64,000 bases of DNA from Macropodus opercularis (Eukaryota; Chordata; Actinopteri; Anabantiformes; Osphronemidae), in NCBI GenBank assembly GCA_030770545.1, contig CM061092.1, positions 18,787,501-18,851,500 of the forward strand, read 5' to 3'. Below the pieces are notes generated by a model. The model saw only the letters and a list, made by a program, of their open reading frames with translations. It ran no database searches and was not told the origin of the DNA. Position numbers and translations under genes: made by a program. Of the stretch, positions 42,637-55,611 are shown in pieces; position 1 is the first letter of the stretch; each line of letters opens with the position of its first letter.

Positions 42637-43923
42637 TTTTTGCATCTTCCGGGAGGCAATAGCAGGCAGTAATCTCCATGAACGTTTAGTGGGTGACTGG
42701 GCCGTCAAGCTTGACGTGTAGCTGGGTTTAGGCTCCAGTCCCAATTGAGGCATGGCTTCAAATCCCACCACTGAAATTTGCGTAGTTAGTCCGTGAGTGA
42801 CTGAGCTTTGAAAGTTTTAAAAAAAAAAAAATCAGATGGTGTTCATGAGAGAGAGCAGCTGACTGCAGTCCTTGAGAAGCCCGTTCAACTTAGCGTAGAG
42901 AGTCAACAGTGGTGTGACACGTGAGTGACCGAAAATGAGATACGCTCCTGCACTTCTGTTCACCTGCGGTTCATGACAAACTGATTGCAGTAGTTGGGAT
43001 GAGAAACTAAAAGTTCTTGCACAAACTGTTTTGGTATCGCAGTCTGAGTGGTATTTTTCCAATGTTCTTCGGAGCGAAGGTGTGCGGCAATGGCACGGAG
43101 GACACGTGGTCAGCAAACCTTACCGTGGATTATGGAAGGCCTGCATGCAAAGACCACAACTTCCAAGACCTTTTTCTGTGGCAGTGTGGCCGAGCACCCA
43201 AGGCGCTGGATTAAGGCTCCAGTCTCATTTAAGGTGTGGGAGCTCTTAGAAAGTTCTAAATTTATCAAAACGTAACCTCACAATGTACAAACTTTCAGGC
43301 GTGGTAAATTCTCGCATGAGTTCAAGTTTCTCACGAATCCACTAGTGCCCCATGTGTGCGATACTGCTTCACGCTGAGCTGTAACAATCAAGCAGGTTTT
43401 GTGGAAACACCTTTGGCCAGACACACACTTCTTTGTATAGTAAGTTTGGAGTTCAAGGATCCAAGAGGTTAGGTACAGTGTCATTTCTTTTTCGTGAACT
43501 GGTGCCTTTACACAGAACCAGTAGAAGCCTTTATTTCAAGGGGGCCCTAATGTGTAGGGGTTTCTCTTGTTTTTAAATCCGTCTGATTTGGAGAATCTAT
43601 GAACAAGTAATGGTGTAGGAGGCTGTAAATTGTTCATTGTGAGTCAAAATCTACCTGCAAACACTTTAGAGTTAAGCTCTGTGTTTGAAAATACATTGCA
43701 CCTAACCTCTTAGATCCTTGAACTCAAAACCTACTATACAATAAAGTGCGTGTCTGGTCAAAGGTACTTCCACAAAACCCACTTGACTGTTAGAGCTCAG
43801 CGTCAAGTAAAATTGTATGATCTGTATGTAAAGCCACTATGGATATTCCACCCTGAGTCGCCTGTCTTAGGTCACACTGGCGTAATTGCTTTTTTGCTTT
43901 GCTTTGCTTTGCTTTGCTTTTAA

Positions 43924-44005
43924 GGTAGTGTGGCCGAGTGGTCTAAGGCGCTGGATTAAGGCTCCAGTCTCATTTGAGGCATGGGTTCAAATCCCACCAC
44001 TGCCA
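43924..44005 (+). tRNA. tRNA-Leu-AAG: tRNA-Leu(AAG), M15
   Basis: G to A after the variable arm (GAGGCATGGG), shared with M18. Confidence 0.92.
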
Positions 44006-44310
44006 AAACGCTCTGAGGCCAACAAAGCGTAACCTCTCAAAGTGCAGACATGTAGCGAATTCCCGTACGACTTCAAGTTTCTCATGAATCCACTAGTGCC
44101 CCATGTGTATGATTCTACCTCACGCTGAGCCGTAACAATCAAGTAGGTTGTGTGGAAGCACCTTTGGTTGCACTCTGAGCTATACCTGCGTAGGCATTGT
44201 CCACACACTTCTTTGTATTATAGGTTTGGAGCTTGGGTACAATACAATTTCTTTCTCCTAAGCTTCTGCCATTACACGGAACACCCTAGTAGTAAACTAA
44301 AGGCTGTTTT

Positions 44311-44383
44311 CGAGCTAGCCAGGAGTCGAACCTAGAATCTTCTGATCCGAAGTCAGACGCGTTATCCATTACGCCACTAGCCC
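44311..44383 (-). tRNA. tRNA-Arg-TCG: tRNA-Arg(TCG), M15
   Basis: Consensus. Confidence 0.95.
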
Positions 44384-44482
44384 TGCTTTAGCTTGTGCAC
44401 ACATGTCGCAACATTGCCTGTACGCGATTGACAGCGACAAAGAGCATTGCATTGAACACCAAAACAAAGAAGAAGGTATCAG

Positions 44483-44554
44483 TGCCGTGACCCGGATTCG
44501 AACCGGGGTTGCTGCGGCCACAACGCAGAGTACTAACCACTATACGATCACGGC
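44483..44554 (-). tRNA. tRNA-His-GTG: tRNA-His(GTG), M15
   Basis: Consensus. Confidence 0.95.
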
Positions 44555-44626
44555 TGGGTTGCTGCAACTGTGCCTCCGTGCGAGGTAAACAACTAGTCCT
44601 TATTACATCCAACTAAAGGCTGTTTT

Positions 44627-44699
44627 CGAGCTAGCCAGGAGTCGAACCTAGAATCTTCTGATCCGTAGTCAGACGGGTTATCCATTGCGCCACTAGCCC
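44627..44699 (-). tRNA. tRNA-Arg-ACG: tRNA-Arg(ACG), M15 (variant)
   Basis: G22 to C gives a C13-C22 D-stem mismatch; shared with M18. Confidence 0.85.
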
Positions 44700-45160
44700 T
44701 GCGTTTGGGAGTGCATAGGTGTCACAATATTGCCTATACATCGTTGACAGGCAAACAAATATCTTCCCCCAGTTGTGGAGTTTGTCAGTTATCTGACAGT
44801 TTGCGAAGGTCGCAGGCGGCAAGAAAAGAAGCAGTATTCATGTGTGTAGTTCTGAACTTTGCAACAACAAGCATAGCATTGAATGCAATACATAATTGTC
44901 ACAACATTGCATGTACCTGCTTAATATCGACAAAAATCTTCCTGCACGTACACGTTTACTGAGTTTGGCACTTATGTGACTGCTCGTGAAGGTTGCAGGT
45001 GTCAGAAAGTGGACCAGACGTCTTTGTGTGTAGTTGTAATCTTTGTAACAGGAAGCATAGCATTTAATGCAATGATCACCAAAACAAACAAGTTAAGGGA
45101 CGTCACAGTGACGAGACTGGGATTCGAACCGCAAATGCTGCAGTTTCTAACCGGCTCTCA

Positions 45161-45232
45161 AGCAGAGTGGCGCAGCGGAAGCGTGCTGGGCCCATAACCC
45201 AGAGGTCGATGGATCGAAACAATCCTCTGCTA
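45161..45232 (+). tRNA. tRNA-iMet-CAT: initiator tRNA-Met(CAT), M15 (variant)
   Basis: T-stem CAATC mismatch. Confidence 0.82.
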
Positions 45233-45451
45233 ATTGCGTTAGTGTTCGCCGTCAAGCTGTGTGATTAACACAGGGTATATGTTTTTGCCCTTTGCATTAA
45301 AGCACAAGTGTTCAGGGTTCTTTCCACCTCTTAATGGTTCAGCGATCTGTATGTAAAGCCACTGTGGACATTCCACCCCGAGTCGCCCGTCTCAGGCCAG
45401 CCTGGCATTAGTGCTTTCTTTGTTAGCCATGCATCAATTGCTTCCTTTTAA

Positions 45452-45533
45452 GGTAGTGTGGCCGAGTGGTCTAAGGCGCTGGATTTAGGCTCCAGTCTCA
45501 ATTGAGGCGTGGGTTCAAATCCCACCGCTGCCA
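45452..45533 (+). tRNA. tRNA-Leu-TAG: tRNA-Leu(TAG), M16
   Basis: Consensus with T5. Confidence 0.96.
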
Positions 45534-46820
45534 TTTTTGCATCTTCCGGGAGGCAATAGCAGGCAGTAATCTCCATGAACGTTTAGTGGGTGACTGGGCC
45601 GTCAAGCTTGACGTGTAGCTGGCTTTAGGCTCCAGTCCCAATTGAGGCATGGCTTCAAATCCAACCACTGAAATTTGCGTAGTTAGTCCGTGAGTGACTG
45701 AGCTTTGAAAGTTTTTTTAAAAAAAAAATCAGATGGTGTTCATGAGAGAGAGCAGCTGACTGCAGTCCTTGAGAAGCCCGTTCAACTTAGCGTAGAGAGT
45801 CAACAGTGGTGTGACACGTGAGTGACCGAAAATGAGATACGCTCCTGCACTTCTGTTCACCTGCGGTTCATGACAAACTGATTGCAGTAGTTGGGATGAG
45901 AAACTAAAAGTTCTTGCACAAACTGTTTTGGTATCGCAGTCTGAGTGGTATTTTTCCAATGTTCTTCGGAGCGAAGGTGTGCGGCAATGGCACGGAGGAC
46001 ACGTGGTCAGCAAACCTTACCGTGGATTATGGAAGGCCTGCATGCAAAGACCACAACTTCCAAGACCTTTTTCTGTGGCAGTGTGGCCGAGCACCCAAGG
46101 CGCTGGATTAAGGCTCCAGTCTCATTTAAGGTGTGGGATCTCTTAGAAAGTTCTAAATTTATCAAAGCGTAACCTCACAATGTACAAACTTTCAGGCGTG
46201 GTAAATTCTCGCATGAGTTCAAGTTTCTCACGAATCCACTAGTGCCCCATGTGTGCGATACTGCTTCACGCTGAGCTGTAACAATCAAGCAGGTTTTGTG
46301 GAAACACCTTTGGCCAGACACACACTTCTTTGTATAGTAAGTTTGGAGTTCAAGGATCCAAGAGGTTAGGTACAGTGTCATTTCTTTTTCGTGAACTGGT
46401 GCCTTTACACAGAACCAGTAGAAGCCTTTATTTCAAGGGGGCCCTAATGTGTAGGGGTTTCTCTTGTTTTTAAATCCGTCTGATTTGGAGAATCTATGAA
46501 CAAGTAATGGTGTAGGAGGCTGTAAATTGTTCATTGTGAGTCAAAATCTACCTGCAAACACTTTAGAGTTAAGCTCTGTGTTTGAAAATACATTGCACCT
46601 AACCTCTTAGATCCTTGAACTCAAAACCTACTATACAATAAAGTGCGTGTCTGGTCAAAGGTACTTCCACAAAACCCACTTGACTGTTAGAGCTCAGCGT
46701 CAAGTAAAATTGTATGATCTGTATGTAAAGCCACTATGGATATTCCACCCTGAGTCGCCTGTCTTAGGTCACACTGGCGTAATTGCTTTTTTGCTTTGCT
46801 TTGCTTTGCTTTGCTTTTAA

Positions 46821-46902
46821 GGTAGTGTGGCCGAGTGGTCTAAGGCGCTGGATTAAGGCTCCAGTCTCATTTGAGGCGTGGGTTCAAATCCCACCACTGC
46901 CA
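46821..46902 (+). tRNA. tRNA-Leu-AAG: tRNA-Leu(AAG), M16
   Basis: Consensus. Confidence 0.95.
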
Positions 46903-47217
46903 AAACGCTCTGAGGCCAACAAAGCCTAACCTCTCAAAGTGCAGATATGTAGCGAATTCCCGTACGACTTCAAGTTTCTCATGAATCCACTAGTGCCCCA
47001 TGTGTATGATTCTACCTCACGCTGAGCCGTAACAATCAAGTAGGTTGTGTGGAAGCACCTTTGGTTGCACTCTGAGCTATACCTGCGTAGGCATTGTCCA
47101 CACACTTCTTTGTATTACAGGTTTGGAGCTTGGGTACAATACAATTTCTTTCTCCTAAGCTTCTGCCATTACACGGAACACTTAACTACACCCTAGTAGT
47201 AAACTAAAGGCTGTTTT

Positions 47218-47290
47218 CGAGCTAGCCAGGAGTCGAACCTAGAATCTTCTGATCCGAAGTCAGACGCGTTATCCATTACGCCACTAGCCC
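47218..47290 (-). tRNA. tRNA-Arg-TCG: tRNA-Arg(TCG), M16
   Basis: Consensus. Confidence 0.95.
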
Positions 47291-47389
47291 TGCTTTAGCT
47301 TGTGCACACATGTCGCAACATTGCCTGTACGCGATTGACAGCGACAAAGAGCATTGCATTGAACACCAAAACAAAGAAGAAGGTATCAG

Positions 47390-47461
47390 TGCCGTGACCC
47401 GGATTCGAACCGGGGTTGCTGCGGCCACAACGCAGAGTACAAACCACTATACGATCACGGC
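47390..47461 (-). tRNA. tRNA-His-GTG: tRNA-His(GTG), M16 (variant)
   Basis: A21 to T. Confidence 0.85.
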
Positions 47462-47533
47462 TGGGTTGCTGCAACTGTGCCTCCGTGCGAGGTAAACAAC
47501 TAGTCCTTATTACATCCAACTAAAGGCTGTTTT

Positions 47534-47606
47534 CGAGCTAGCCAGGAGTCGAACCTAGAATCTTCTGATCCGTAGTCAGACGCGTTATCCATTGCGCCAC
47601 TAGCCC
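47534..47606 (-). tRNA. tRNA-Arg-ACG: tRNA-Arg(ACG), M16
   Basis: Consensus. Confidence 0.95.
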
Positions 47607-48067
47607 TGCGTTTGGGAGTGCATAGGTGTCACAATATTGCCTATACATCGTTGACAGGCAAACAAATATCTTCCCCCAGTTGTGGAGTTTGTCAGTTATC
47701 TGACAGTTTGCGAAGGTCGCAGGCGGCAAGAAAAGAAGCAGTAGTCATGTGTGTAGTTCTGAACTTTGCAACAACAAGCATAGCATTGAATGCAATACAT
47801 AATTGTCACAACATTGCATGTACCTGCTTAATATCGACAAAAATCTTCCTGCACGTACACGTTTACTGAGTTTGGCACTTATGTGACTGCTCGTGAAGGT
47901 TGCAGGTGTCAGAAAGTGGACCAGACGTCTTTGTGTGTAGTTGTAATCTTTGTAACAGGAAGCATAGCATTTAATGCAATGATCACCAAAACAAACAAGT
48001 TAAGGGACGTCACAGTGACGAGACTGGGATTCGAACCGCAAATGCTGCAGTTTCTGACCGGCTCTCA

Positions 48068-48139
48068 AGCAGAGTGGCGCAGCGGAAGCGTGCTGGACCC
48101 ATAACCCAGAGGTCGATGGATCGAAACCATCCTCTGCTA
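48068..48139 (+). tRNA. tRNA-iMet-CAT: initiator tRNA-Met(CAT), M16 (variant)
   Basis: G31 to A; one initiator G:C pair is lost. Confidence 0.8.
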
Positions 48140-48357
48140 ATTGCGTTAGTGTTCGGCGTCAAGCTGTGTGATTAACACAGGGTATATGTTTTTGCCGTTT
48201 GCATTAAAGCACAAGTGTTCAGGGTTCTTTCCACCTCTTAATGGTTCAGCGATCTGTATGTAAAGCCACTGTGGACATTCCACCCGAGTCGCCCGTCTCA
48301 GGCCAGCCTGGCATTAGTGCTTTCTTTGTTAGCCATGCATCAATTGCTTCCTTTTAA

Positions 48358-48439
48358 GGTAGTGTGGCCGAGTGGTCTAATGCGCTGGATTTAGGCTCCA
48401 GTCTCAATTGAGGCGTGGGTTCAAATCCCACCGCTGCCA
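48358..48439 (+). tRNA. tRNA-Leu-TAG: tRNA-Leu(TAG), M17 (variant)
   Basis: C12-U23 D-stem mismatch. Confidence 0.85.
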
Positions 48440-49726
48440 TTTTTGCATCTTCCGGGAGGCAATAGCAGGCAGTAATCTCCATGAACGTTTAGTGGGTGAC
48501 TGGGCCGTCAAGCTTGACGTGTAGCTGGGTTTAGGCTCCAGTCCCAATTGAGGCATGGCTTCAAATCCCACCACTGAAATTTGCGTAGTTAGTCCGTGAG
48601 TGACTGAGCTTTGAAAGTTTAAAAAAAAAAAAAATCAGATGGTGTTCATGAGAGAGAGCAGCTGACTGCAGTCCTTGAGAAGCCCGTTCAACTTAGCGTA
48701 GAGAGTCAACAGTGGTGTGACACGTGAGTGACCGAAAATGAGATACGCTCCTGCACTTCTGTTCACCTGCGGTTCATGACAAACTGATTGCAGTAGTTGG
48801 GATGAGAAACTAAAAGTTCTTGCACAAACTGTTTTGGTATCGCAGTCTGAGTGGTATTTTTCCAATGTTCTTCGGAGCGAAGGTGTGCGGCAATGGCACG
48901 GAGGACACGTGGTCAGCAAACCTTACCGTGGATTATGGAAGGCCTGCATGCAAAGACCACAACTTCCAAGACCTTTTTCTGTGGCAGTGTGGCCGAGCAC
49001 CCAAGGCGCTGGATTAAGGCTCCAGTCTCATTTAAGGTGTGGGATCTCTTAGAAAGTTCTAAATTTATCAAAGCGTAACCTCACAATGTACAAACTTTCA
49101 GGCGTGGTAAATTCTCGCATGAGTTCAAGTTTCTCACGAATCCACTAGTGCCCCATGTGTGCGATACTGCTTCACGCTGAGCTGTAACAATCAAGCAGGT
49201 TTTGTGGAAACACCTTTGGCCAGACACACACTTCTTTGTATAGTAAGTTTGGAGTTCAAGGATCCAAGAGGTTAGGTACAGTGTCATTTCTTTTTCGTGA
49301 ACTGGTGCCTTTACACAGAACCAGTAGAAGCCTTTATTTCAAGGGGGCCCTAATGTGTAGGGGTTTCTCTTGTTTTTAAATCCGTCTGATTTGGAGAATC
49401 TATGAACAAGTAATGGTGTAGGAGGCTGTAAATTGTTCATTGTGAGTCAAAATCTACCTGCAAACACTTTAGAGTTAAGCTCTGTGTTTGAAAATACATT
49501 GCACCTAACCTCTTAGATCCTTGAACTCAAAACCTACTATACAATAAAGTGCGTGTCTGGTCAAAGGTACTTCCACAAAACCCACTTGACTGTTAGAGCT
49601 CAGCGTCAAGTAAAATTGTATGATCTGTATGTAAAGCCACTATGGATATTCCACCCTGAGTCGCCTGTCTTAGGTCACACTGGCGTAATTGCTTTTTTGC
49701 TTTGCTTTGCTTTGCTTTGCTTTTAA

Positions 49727-49808
49727 GGTAGTGTGGCCGAGTGGTCTAAGGCGCTGGATTAAGGCTCCAGTCTCATTTGAGGCGTGGGTTCAAATCCCAC
49801 CACTGCCA
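49727..49808 (+). tRNA. tRNA-Leu-AAG: tRNA-Leu(AAG), M17
   Basis: Consensus. Confidence 0.95.
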
Positions 49809-50123
49809 AAACGCTCTGAGGCCAACAAAGCCTAACCTCTCAAAGTGCAGATATGTAGCGAATTCCCGTACGACTTCAAGTTTCTCATGAATCCACTAGT
49901 GCCCCATGTGTATGATTCTACCTCACGCTGAGCCGTAACAATCAAGTAGGTTGTGTGGAAGCACCTTTGGTTGCACTCTGAGCTATACCTGCGTAGGCAT
50001 TGTCCACACACTTCTTTGTATTACAGGTTTGGAGCTTGGGTACAATACAATTTCTTTCTCCTAAGCTTCTGCCATTACACGGAACACTTAACTACACCCT
50101 AGTAGTAAACTAAAGGCTGTTTT

Positions 50124-50196
50124 CGAGCTAGCCAGGAGTCGAACCTAGAATCTTCTGATCCGAAGTCAGACGCGTTATCCATTACGCCACTAGCCC
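50124..50196 (-). tRNA. tRNA-Arg-TCG: tRNA-Arg(TCG), M17
   Basis: Consensus. Confidence 0.95.
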
Positions 50197-50295
50197 TGCT
50201 TTAGCTTGTGCACACATGTCGCAACATTGCCTGTACGCGATTGACAGCGACAAAGAGCATTGCATTGAACACCAAAACAAAGAAGAAGGTATCAG

Positions 50296-50367
50296 TGCCG
50301 TGACCCGGATTCGAACCGGGGTTGCTGCGGCCACAACGCAGAGTACAAACCACTATACGATCACGGC
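50296..50367 (-). tRNA. tRNA-His-GTG: tRNA-His(GTG), M17 (variant)
   Basis: A21 to T. Confidence 0.85.
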
Positions 50368-50439
50368 TGGGTTGCTGCAACTGTGCCTCCGTGCGAGGTA
50401 AACAACTAGTCCTTATTACATCCAACTAAAGGCTGTTTT

Positions 50440-50512
50440 CGAGCTAGCCAGGAGTCGAACCTAGAATCTTCTGATCCGTAGTCAGACGCGTTATCCATTG
50501 CGCCACTAGCCC
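50440..50512 (-). tRNA. tRNA-Arg-ACG: tRNA-Arg(ACG), M17
   Basis: Consensus. Confidence 0.95.
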
Positions 50513-50973
50513 TGCGTTTGGGAGTGCATAGGTGTCACAATATTGCCTATACATCGTTGACAGGCAAACAAATATCTTCCCCCAGTTGTGGAGTTTGTCA
50601 GTTATCTGACAGTTTGCGAAGGTCGCAGGCGGCAAGAAAAGAAGCAGTAGTCATGTGTGTAGTTCTGAACTTTGCAACAACAAGCATAGCATTGAATGCA
50701 ATACATAATTGTCACAACATTGCATGTACCTGCTTAATATCGACAAAAATCTTCCTGCACGTACACGTTTACTGAGTTTGGCACTTATGTGACTGCTCGT
50801 GAAGGTTGCAGGTGTCAGAAAGTGGACCAGACGTCTTTGTGTGTAGTTGTAATCTTTGTAACAGGAAGCATAGCATTTAATGCAATGATCACCAAAACAA
50901 ACAAGTTAAGGGACGTCACAGTGACGAGACTGGGATTCGAACCGCAAATGCTGCAGTTTCTGACCGGCACTCA

Positions 50974-51045
50974 AGCAGAGTGGCGCAGCGGAAGCGTGCT
51001 GGACCCATAACCCAGAGGTCGATGGATCGAAACCATCCTCTGCTA
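50974..51045 (+). tRNA. tRNA-iMet-CAT: initiator tRNA-Met(CAT), M17 (variant)
   Basis: G31 to A. Confidence 0.8.
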
Positions 51046-51263
51046 ATTGCGTTAGTGTTCGGCGTCAAGCTGTGTGATTAACACAGGGTATATGTTTTTG
51101 CCGTTTGCATTAAAGCACAAGTGTTCAGGGTTCTTTCCACCTCTTAATGGTTCAGCGATCTGTATGTAAAGCCACTGTGGACATTCCACCCGAGTCGCCC
51201 GTCTCAGGCCAGCCTGGCATTAGTGCTTTCTTTGTTAGCCATGCATCAATTGCTTCCTTTTAA

Positions 51264-51345
51264 GGTAGTGTGGCCGAGTGGTCTAATGCGCTGGATTTAG
51301 GCTCCAGTCTCAATTGAGGCGTGGGTTCAAATCCCACCGCTGCCA
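51264..51345 (+). tRNA. tRNA-Leu-TAG: tRNA-Leu(TAG), M18 (variant)
   Basis: C12-U23 D-stem mismatch. Confidence 0.85.
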
Positions 51346-52632
51346 TTTTTGCATCTTCCGGGAGGCAATAGCAGGCAGTAATCTCCATGAACGTTTAGTG
51401 GGTGACTGGGCCGTCAAGCTTGACGTGTAGCTGGGTTTAGGCTCCAGTCCCAATTGAGGCATGGCTTCAAATCCCACCACTGAAATTTGCGTAGTTAGTC
51501 CGTGAGTGACTGAGCTTTGAAAGTTTAAAAAAAAAAAAAATCAGATGGTGTTCATGAGAGAGAGCAGCTGACTGCAGTCCTTGAGAAGCCCGTTCAACTT
51601 AGCGTAGAGAGTCAACAGTGGTGTGACACGTGAGTGACCGAAAATGAGATACGCTCCTGCACTTCTGTTCACCTGCGGTTCATGACAAACTGATTGCAGT
51701 AGTTGGGATGAGAAACTAAAAGTTCTTGCACAAACTGTTTTGGTATCGCAGTCTGAGTGGTATTTTTCCAATGTTCTTCGGAGCGAAGGTGTGCGGCAAT
51801 GGCACGGAGGACACGTGGTCAGCAAACCTTACCGTGGATTATGGAAGGCCTGCATGCAAAGACCACAACTTCCAAGACCTTTTTCTGTGGCAGTGTGGCC
51901 GAGCACCCAAGGCGCTGGATTAAGGCTCCAGTCTCATTTAAGGTGTGGGAGCTCTTAGAAAGTTCTAAATTTATCAAAACGTAACCTCACAATGTACAAA
52001 CTTTCAGGCGTGGTAAATTCTCGCATGAGTTCAAGTTTCTCACGAATCCACTAGTGCCCCATGTGTGCGATACTGCTTCACGCTGAGCTGTAACAATCAA
52101 GCAGGTTTTGTGGAAACACCTTTGGCCAGACACACACTTCTTTGTATAGTAAGTTTGGAGTTCAAGGATCCAAGAGGTTAGGTACAGTGTCATTTCTTTT
52201 TCGTGAACTGGTGCCTTTACACAGAACCAGTAGAAGCCTTTATTTCAAGGGGGCCCTAATGTGTAGGGGTTTCTCTTGTTTTTAAATCCGTCTGATTTGG
52301 AGAATCTATGAACAAGTAATGGTGTAGGAGGCTGTAAATTGTTCATTGTGAGTCAAAATCTACCTGCAAACACTTTAGAGTTAAGCTCTGTGTTTGAAAA
52401 TACATTGCACCTAACCTCTTAGATCCTTGAACTCAAAACCTACTATACAATAAAGTGCGTGTCTGGTCAAAGGTACTTCCACAAAACCCACTTGACTGTT
52501 AGAGCTCAGCGTCAAGTAAAATTGTATGATCTGTATGTAAAGCCACTATGGATATTCCACCCTGAGTCGCCTGTCTTAGGTCACACTGGCGTAATTGCTT
52601 TTTTGCTTTGCTTTGCTTTGCTTTGCTTTTAA

Positions 52633-52714
52633 GGTAGTGTGGCCGAGTGGTCTAAGGCGCTGGATTAAGGCTCCAGTCTCATTTGAGGCATGGGTTCAAA
52701 TCCCACCACTGCCA
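52633..52714 (+). tRNA. tRNA-Leu-AAG: tRNA-Leu(AAG), M18
   Basis: GAGGCATGGG change as in M15. Confidence 0.92.
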
Positions 52715-53019
52715 AAACGCTCTGAGGCCAACAAAGCGTAACCTCTCAAAGTGCAGACATGTAGCGAATTCCCGTACGACTTCAAGTTTCTCATGAATCC
52801 ACTAGTGCCCCATGTGTATGATTCTACCTCACGCTGAGCCGTAACAATCAAGTAGGTTGTGTGGAAGCACCTTTGGTTGCACTCTGAGCTATACCTGCGT
52901 AGGCATTGTCCACACACTTCTTTGTATTATAGGTTTGGAGCTTGGGTACAATACAATTTCTTTCTCCTAAGCTTCTGCCATTACACGGAACACCCTAGTA
53001 GTAAACTAAAGGCTGTTTT

Positions 53020-53092
53020 CGAGCTAGCCAGGAGTCGAACCTAGAATCTTCTGATCCGAAGTCAGACGCGTTATCCATTACGCCACTAGCCC
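53020..53092 (-). tRNA. tRNA-Arg-TCG: tRNA-Arg(TCG), M18
   Basis: Consensus. Confidence 0.95.
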
Positions 53093-53191
53093 TGCTTTAG
53101 CTTGTGCACACATGTCGCAACATTGCCTGTACGCGATTGACAGCGACAAAGAGCATTGCATTGAACACCAAAACAAAGAAGAAGGTATCAG

Positions 53192-53263
53192 TGCCGTGAC
53201 CCGGATTCGAACCGGGGTTGCTGCGGCCACAACGCAGAGTACTAACCACTATACGATCACGGC
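53192..53263 (-). tRNA. tRNA-His-GTG: tRNA-His(GTG), M18
   Basis: Consensus. Confidence 0.95.
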
Positions 53264-53335
53264 TGGGTTGCTGCAACTGTGCCTCCGTGCGAGGTAAACA
53301 ACTAGTCCTTATTACATCCAACTAAAGGCTGTTTT

Positions 53336-53408
53336 CGAGCTAGCCAGGAGTCGAACCTAGAATCTTCTGATCCGTAGTCAGACGGGTTATCCATTGCGCC
53401 ACTAGCCC
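53336..53408 (-). tRNA. tRNA-Arg-ACG: tRNA-Arg(ACG), M18 (variant)
   Basis: C13-C22 D-stem mismatch as in M15. Confidence 0.85.
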
Positions 53409-53869
53409 TGCGTTTGGGAGTGCATAGGTGTCACAATATTGCCTATACATCGTTGACAGGCAAACAAATATCTTCCCCCAGTTGTGGAGTTTGTCAGTTA
53501 TCTGACAGTTTGCGAAGGTCGCAGGCGGCAAGAAAAGAAGCAGTATTCATGTGTGTAGTTCTGAACTTTGCAACAACAAGCATAGCATTGAATGCAATAC
53601 ATAATTGTCACAACATTGCATGTACCTGCTTAATATCGACAAAAATCTTCCTGCACGTACACGTTTACTGAGTTTGGCACTTATGTGACTGCTCGTGAAG
53701 GTTGCAGGTGTCAGAAAGTGGACCAGACGTCTTTGTGTGTAGTTGTAATCTTTGTAACAGGAAGCATAGCATTTAATGCAATGATCACCAAAACAAACAA
53801 GTTAAGGGACGTCACAGTGACGAGACTGGGATTCGAACCGCAAATGCTGCAGTTTCTAACCGGCTCTCA

Positions 53870-53941
53870 AGCAGAGTGGCGCAGCGGAAGCGTGCTGGGC
53901 CCATAACCCAGAGGTCGATGGATCGAAACAATCCTCTGCTA
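53870..53941 (+). tRNA. tRNA-iMet-CAT: initiator tRNA-Met(CAT), M18 (variant)
   Basis: T-stem CAATC mismatch. Confidence 0.82.
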
Positions 53942-54160
53942 ATTGCGTTAGTGTTCGCCGTCAAGCTGTGTGATTAACACAGGGTATATGTTTTTGCCCT
54001 TTGCATTAAAGCACAAGTGTTCAGGGTTCTTTCCACCTCTTAATGGTTCAGCGATCTGTATGTAAAGCCACTGTGGACATTCCACCCCGAGTCGCCCGTC
54101 TCAGGCCAGCCTGGCATTAGTGCTTTCTTTGTTAGCCATGCATCAATTGCTTCCTTTTAA

Positions 54161-54242
54161 GGTAGTGTGGCCGAGTGGTCTAAGGCGCTGGATTTAGGCT
54201 CCAGTCTCAATTGAGGCGTGGGTTCAAATCCCACCGCTGCCA
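54161..54242 (+). tRNA. tRNA-Leu-TAG: tRNA-Leu(TAG), M19
   Basis: Consensus with T5. Confidence 0.96.
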
Positions 54243-55529
54243 TTTTTGCATCTTCCGGGAGGCAATAGCAGGCAGTAATCTCCATGAACGTTTAGTGGGT
54301 GACTGGGCCGTCAAGCTTGACGTGTAGCTGGCTTTAGGCTCCAGTCCCAATTGAGGCATGGCTTCAAATCCAACCACTGAAATTTGCGTAGTTAGTCCGT
54401 GAGTGACTGAGCTTTGAAAGTTTTTTTAAAAAAAAAATCAGATGGTGTTCATGAGAGAGAGCAGCTGACTGCAGTCCTTGAGAAGCCCGTTCAACTTAGC
54501 GTAGAGAGTCAACAGTGGTGTGACACGTGAGTGACCGAAAATGAGATACGCTCCTGCACTTCTGTTCACCTGCGGTTCATGACAAACTGATTGCAGTAGT
54601 TGGGATGAGAAACTAAAAGTTCTTGCACAAACTGTTTTGGTATCGCAGTCTGAGTGGTATTTTTCCAATGTTCTTCGGAGCGAAGGTGTGCGGCAATGGC
54701 ACGGAGGACACGTGGTCAGCAAACCTTACCGTGGATTATGGAAGGCCTGCATGCAAAGACCACAACTTCCAAGACCTTTTTCTGTGGCAGTGTGGCCGAG
54801 CACCCAAGGCGCTGGATTAAGGCTCCAGTCTCATTTAAGGTGTGGGATCTCTTAGAAAGTTCTAAATTTATCAAAGCGTAACCTCACAATGTACAAACTT
54901 TCAGGCGTGGTAAATTCTCGCATGAGTTCAAGTTTCTCACGAATCCACTAGTGCCCCATGTGTGCGATACTGCTTCACGCTGAGCTGTAACAATCAAGCA
55001 GGTTTTGTGGAAACACCTTTGGCCAGACACACACTTCTTTGTATAGTAAGTTTGGAGTTCAAGGATCCAAGAGGTTAGGTACAGTGTCATTTCTTTTTCG
55101 TGAACTGGTGCCTTTACACAGAACCAGTAGAAGCCTTTATTTCAAGGGGGCCCTAATGTGTAGGGGTTTCTCTTGTTTTTAAATCCGTCTGATTTGGAGA
55201 ATCTATGAACAAGTAATGGTGTAGGAGGCTGTAAATTGTTCATTGTGAGTCAAAATCTACCTGCAAACACTTTAGAGTTAAGCTCTGTGTTTGAAAATAC
55301 ATTGCACCTAACCTCTTAGATCCTTGAACTCAAAACCTACTATACAATAAAGTGCGTGTCTGGTCAAAGGTACTTCCACAAAACCCACTTGACTGTTAGA
55401 GCTCAGCGTCAAGTAAAATTGTATGATCTGTATGTAAAGCCACTATGGATATTCCACCCTGAGTCGCCTGTCTTAGGTCACACTGGCGTAATTGCTTTTT
55501 TGCTTTGCTTTGCTTTGCTTTGCTTTTAA

Positions 55530-55611
55530 GGTAGTGTGGCCGAGTGGTCTAAGGCGCTGGATTAAGGCTCCAGTCTCATTTGAGGCGTGGGTTCAAATCC
55601 CACCACTGCCA
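55530..55611 (+). tRNA. tRNA-Leu-AAG: tRNA-Leu(AAG), M19
   Basis: Consensus. Confidence 0.95.

Larger units (their letters stand above)
42337..45232. repeat. tDNA monomer M15
   Basis: 2,896 bp: five GCTTT units, minus 10 bp at ACAC, minus 1 C in CACCCGAG. Shares GGGAGCTCTT after relic 2 with M18 and M20. Confidence 0.97.
45233..48139. repeat. tDNA monomer M16
   Basis: 2,907 bp, M14 lineage. Confidence 0.97.
48140..51045. repeat. tDNA monomer M17
   Basis: 2,906 bp: it combines the M15-type front (TTCGGCGTC start, 1-bp C deletion, Leu G23T) with the M14-type back (His A21T, iMet G31A), so it looks recombinant. Confidence 0.97.
51046..53941. repeat. tDNA monomer M18
   Basis: 2,896 bp; near twin of M15 (offset 8,709 bp), sharing all of its listed variants. 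Confidence 0.97.
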